Below are positions 60,551-64,000 of a DNA stretch of 64,000 nt, piece by piece. Position 1 is the first letter of the stretch. Every line of letters begins with the position of its first letter. A model generated the notes under the pieces. It was not told where the DNA came from, did no database searches, and saw only the letters and a list, made by a program, of their open reading frames with translations. Position numbers and translations under genes: made by a program. Source of the stretch: Cruorifilaria tuberocauda (lineage: Eukaryota; Nematoda; Chromadorea; Rhabditida; Onchocercidae); NCBI GenBank assembly GCA_013365365.1, contig JABVXU010000236.1, positions 19,961 through 83,960 on the forward strand, read 5' to 3'.

Positions 60551-62865
60551 TTATTCATTGAAATTTATATTAATCGTTGGAAAAACGGAATTCATCGACA
60601 TTTTCGGTGGTTCATTGGTAAAAAATCTGTCTAATTTTAACATCGCAAGGATTCGATGTCGAATTAGGCTATGTGCCATCCCAAAAATGAACGCATGTGA
60701 CAAACCGCTGATCGATGCGCACAGTTGAATGTAAAATGCCAATGCTTTAACGAACTGCAACACTAAGAGATATTGTAAATGGTTTCAACAGTAACAGATA
60801 ACAATAACCGGAAATGATTTTAATGTTAACAGTTACCGGAAATGATCTGAGCGATAAAAGATACTAGAAATGATTTTATATAAAAGATATTGGAAATCAT
60901 TTTAAGCTGGATAGGAGATTTCAAGCTGGAATTTATTCGTAATACCAAATTTTATTATAGGAATTTATTAGAGATCATATTATATTATTGGATCCAATCA
61001 AGTTGTAACGCAAAATATTTTTTCTTTCCTCATCAGTTTGATACCGCTAATCATAGTTATCATAAAGCTTTAATGATTATTATAATAAAATAGCTAACTA
61101 AATAACTATTTAGTTATTAATAACTGTTGATTTAATGCTATTTGCTTCTTAAATTGCTATTTGAAAACATTACATCTGATTGAATCTTTTGTGCAAAACC
61201 ATTTATTCCACCTGGAACGACACCAAATATTGCCGATACGACGAGAATATAGAATGATGCACGACTTGCCTGTAATTTAAAGTTTATAAAATATACTTTA
61301 AATTTTTTTTAATTAAATTTAAAAGTAAAATGAAAGTTTTCCTAAAAAAAATTTTTTTCACCCATCTATCTTCTTTTTTCCGAATTATAGAACTGTTGAT
61401 ACGTATTTTTCGCATTTTTCTCGTCTTTAACAATATTGCAACGACAATGGTCAATAAACAAGACAGTAAATTGACTGACATATTTGACATTCCCCAGTAT
61501 GAACGAAATTTCTAAAATATCATTGATCATATCAGTTAATAGTAAATTATTAAATTTATTATCAGGAAGTTTTATGAAATAAGATGTGATAAAATTATCA
61601 GTTTACTCCGTTTAGTTAATTTAAATAGAAATCAAAATGATAATGTAAATCGTAGTTGCTAAATAAGAAATTCATAGGCGTTTATTTTTTTTCTTCATAT
61701 CATTATCACAATTGTAAGTAAAATTAATCAGATACCTCAGAAGCAAAACAAGCAAAAGCGCTGCAGCCAGCTACTGATTTGATACCATCTGATAAAATAA
61801 ATATTAATGAAAAATCAATACTTGCCATGAAAAGCGCAAATACAAATCCACCAAATAAAATACTGAAATTTTAATTAATGATAACTGTTGAAATAAGAAT
61901 TTAAGATTGAAGGATATTTCAATAGTTTAAATAAAAAGTTCAAGAAGGTCAACGAAGGATCAGGATTCAATAATGACTGGTATTATTGGATGGTTTCGCA
62001 TACATCGTATACTGATTGTTGATAATGATTTTGTTGATGAGCACTGTTAATGATTTTACAAATTTTAATTTACTGTACTGAGATATTCTTGAATGCATGT
62101 TATCTATCATATTATTAATCAATATGAGAATTTTACTGTCACTAAACGTACAATTTTTTCTTCAACGAATAATATTTCATTGGAGCCCACAATGCGCAAA
62201 TTCGATCTAATGCAATCAAAGTGGTTATGGTACAACCGCTTTTCATTAATGCTGCTGGAGTGGAACCAAAACCAATTATAACATATTCATTGTAGTGATA
62301 TTCTTGACCTGAATTAATTAAGCTTAATTTATGTATTATATAAGCATACATTGGAAGTTAATTTGAATAGTTCTAATATGATTCTTGGAAATAATAACTG
62401 TGCAATCCGTTTATTGATAAGAATCAAACATAATTAGTAAAGTCATCCATAAAAGTACACTCAATCATTACTTACCTCTAATGCAATTTAATTATGTGGA
62501 AATTATTTCAACAAAATTTTGCATTAACAATAAACATTTAATGAGATTTAAACTGTGAAAATTTGTTTATATTAATAAATTGAAGAGATTAAAAAAAGAA
62601 CACAGAATGCATTTAATAGCTTACATAAATACGGTAGCTTACCGTTTGGAACCCATCCTTCGAATAAAACAATCAAGTACGGTATTGCTAATGACGCGTA
62701 GAAAAGATCGATAGCAGCAAGAGAAACAAGAAGGATGATATTTTCGTTGGCCAAAAGTTTACTATCCGTGAAATATGCTAGTAATACAAGCAGATTTGCT
62801 ATAATTTGTAAAACATTCAAGGAGAAGAGAAATATATTGCTTGCAAGTTCAACTGAATGGTCCAT
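60551..62865 (-). CDS. Serpentine chemoreceptor-like protein (Srbc-like)
   Basis: Five exons in phase: 62865-62643, 62308-62152, 61862-61736, 61269-61174, 60754-60551 (stop TAA), 268 residues. Hydrophobic segments: FLFSLNVLQIIANLLVLLAY (TM1), ILLVSLAAIDLFYASLAIPY (TM2), the TM3 end TLIALDRICALWAPMKYY (DRI in place of DRY), FGGFVFALFMASIDFSLIFI (TM4), ASFYILVVSAIFGVVPGGI (TM5) and a final exon with LAFYIQLCASISGLSHAFIF then MAHSLIRHRIL. Only six clear segments are seen, so either an exon is missing between the last two or the final exon packs two. The ALDR motif, the VPGGI in TM5 and the GLS-type last helix recall nematode class Bc serpentine receptors; the class is a guess. A TTAATTTCAG acceptor lies 18 bases before the ATG. 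Confidence 0.75.
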
Positions 62866-64000
62866 TTAGCGAATGATGATTCCTGAAATTAATTCTGATT
62901 GCCACAAGGAATATAATGAAGATTAGGTAATAAGATCTTGGCTACGAATTAATAATTATTAATCAGTTAATTGGAAAAAATGAAAAAAGAAGTGAGGGAT
63001 ATGAGAGAAGATGATGAAGAAAGTGAATGGCTTACATATCAACTTAGCAATTTAGTTATTGAAACTTTGACACATGTTACTTGCAAAATTGAAATTGAAA
63101 ATATCCTGTAATCTAATTTACTTGTTTTAGCGTTTTTTATTCTTTTCTTCTATGCCATTTCATCATATCCGGACATGATTGAAGTAATTATTTCAAGAAA
63201 AAGTTTTCAGTTGCATCAGAATTAATGATTTTCATTCCAAAATAAAAAGCTATCAAGGCACAAAAAAAACAAATTATTCCAATTATAAGTTGAAATGATG
63301 ATTTAATATTCATGATATTAATGTAAGCGTGCTTCAAGAAGGAATTTACTGAAATTTTACATACTATTTAAATAAGAATTGATTTGATATTTTGTTGATA
63401 GAGGTTGAATTTAAAGTATTATGAATAATCTTATCACTTGAAAGGATTGAATTGATGCTCTGAATAGTTATTCAAACATTTTTTAGCATTTGTCATATCC
63501 GATTACAATTTGAGATAACTAGAAACATATGATAAACAAAATTCTACTTAGAAATATGAAGGCTTAATTGTTAATTGAAGATCACTTTATTCGAATAATA
63601 ATAATAATATCTAAAAAATTTTTATAACCTTACTATTGTTACAAATTACCTTCTGATATAGCTTATCAACTTCCTTTTCTTTTAAATATATTCCTCATTC
63701 TGTAACTTCGCAATATAATCGGAAACTCAAAAAGTCGGGTGATGTCAGATTGTCCATACGACTGATACTTATAGTAACGAAATTAATCGCTACAATTTTC
63801 TTGTCTATTTGCTCTATTTACTATTGAGAGATTATCATCAACAATTGTTGCCGCCTATTACGAAGTTTTAATGATAAGTTGTACTGAATGTAGATATGCC
63901 TGTTCAATTCCTTCGATCACAAATTATAATGAATATCACTGATAATATCAGTTTTATTTACTGATAATTTAGCTATTCCCTTATTCACCATTGGTTTATC
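62866..64000. other. Right-hand flank, 5' of the second receptor
   Basis: AT-rich; presumed upstream region of the minus-strand receptor. No exon, RNA gene or repeat recognised. Confidence 0.55.

Overview
The window reads as nuclear DNA of a nematode, most likely a clade III (spirurid or filarial) worm. This is an inference from strong AT richness, small multi-exon genes with GT-AG introns and TTTCAG-type acceptors, splice acceptors lying 0 to 45 bases before many start codons (the pattern expected for spliced-leader trans-splicing), and a serpentine receptor resembling nematode-specific classes. There is nothing prokaryotic here. Long single-frame ORFs are rare because genes are split into exons of 20 to 310 bases. 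The gene models were built by hand from splice signals, reading-phase continuity and remembered family patterns, with no alignment search.

Left part (1 to 16.1 kb): a TTC38-like gene cut by the left edge (minus); a secreted peptide gene with two cysteine-stabilised alpha-beta (defensin-like) domains (plus); then three minus-strand genes in a head-to-tail row: a six-finger C2H2 zinc-finger protein, an MKRN2OS-like protein and a 187-residue helical protein of unknown role. A 50-codon ORF lies on the other strand between the first two of these. A tRNA-like relic sits just upstream of the zinc-finger gene.

Middle (17 to 38 kb): a repeat-rich AT desert with a long TTA microsatellite; an unrecognised 188-residue protein (plus); then the most conserved block, a head-to-head pair of CCT4 (chaperonin TRiC/CCT delta subunit, minus, 14 exons) and a CHERP orthologue (SURP, CID, RS and G-patch splicing-associated protein, plus, 16 exons), whose start codons are 413 bases apart. 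A C-type lectin gene lies beyond CHERP on the minus strand, its 5' end not found.

Right part (38 to 64 kb): a desert of about 8 kb, a rhodopsin-like seven-helix receptor (plus), a small secreted glycine-rich protein with an RRKR cleavage-like site (minus), another desert, and a second serpentine receptor (minus).

The housekeeping genes (CCT4, CHERP, TTC38) do protein folding, RNA processing and an unknown TPR scaffold role. The receptors, lectin, secreted peptide and glycine-rich protein are worm-specific surface or secreted products. The most striking local structure is a 96-base, nearly identical copy of part of CHERP exon 6, with a frameshift and a destroyed splice donor, sitting in CHERP intron 4.
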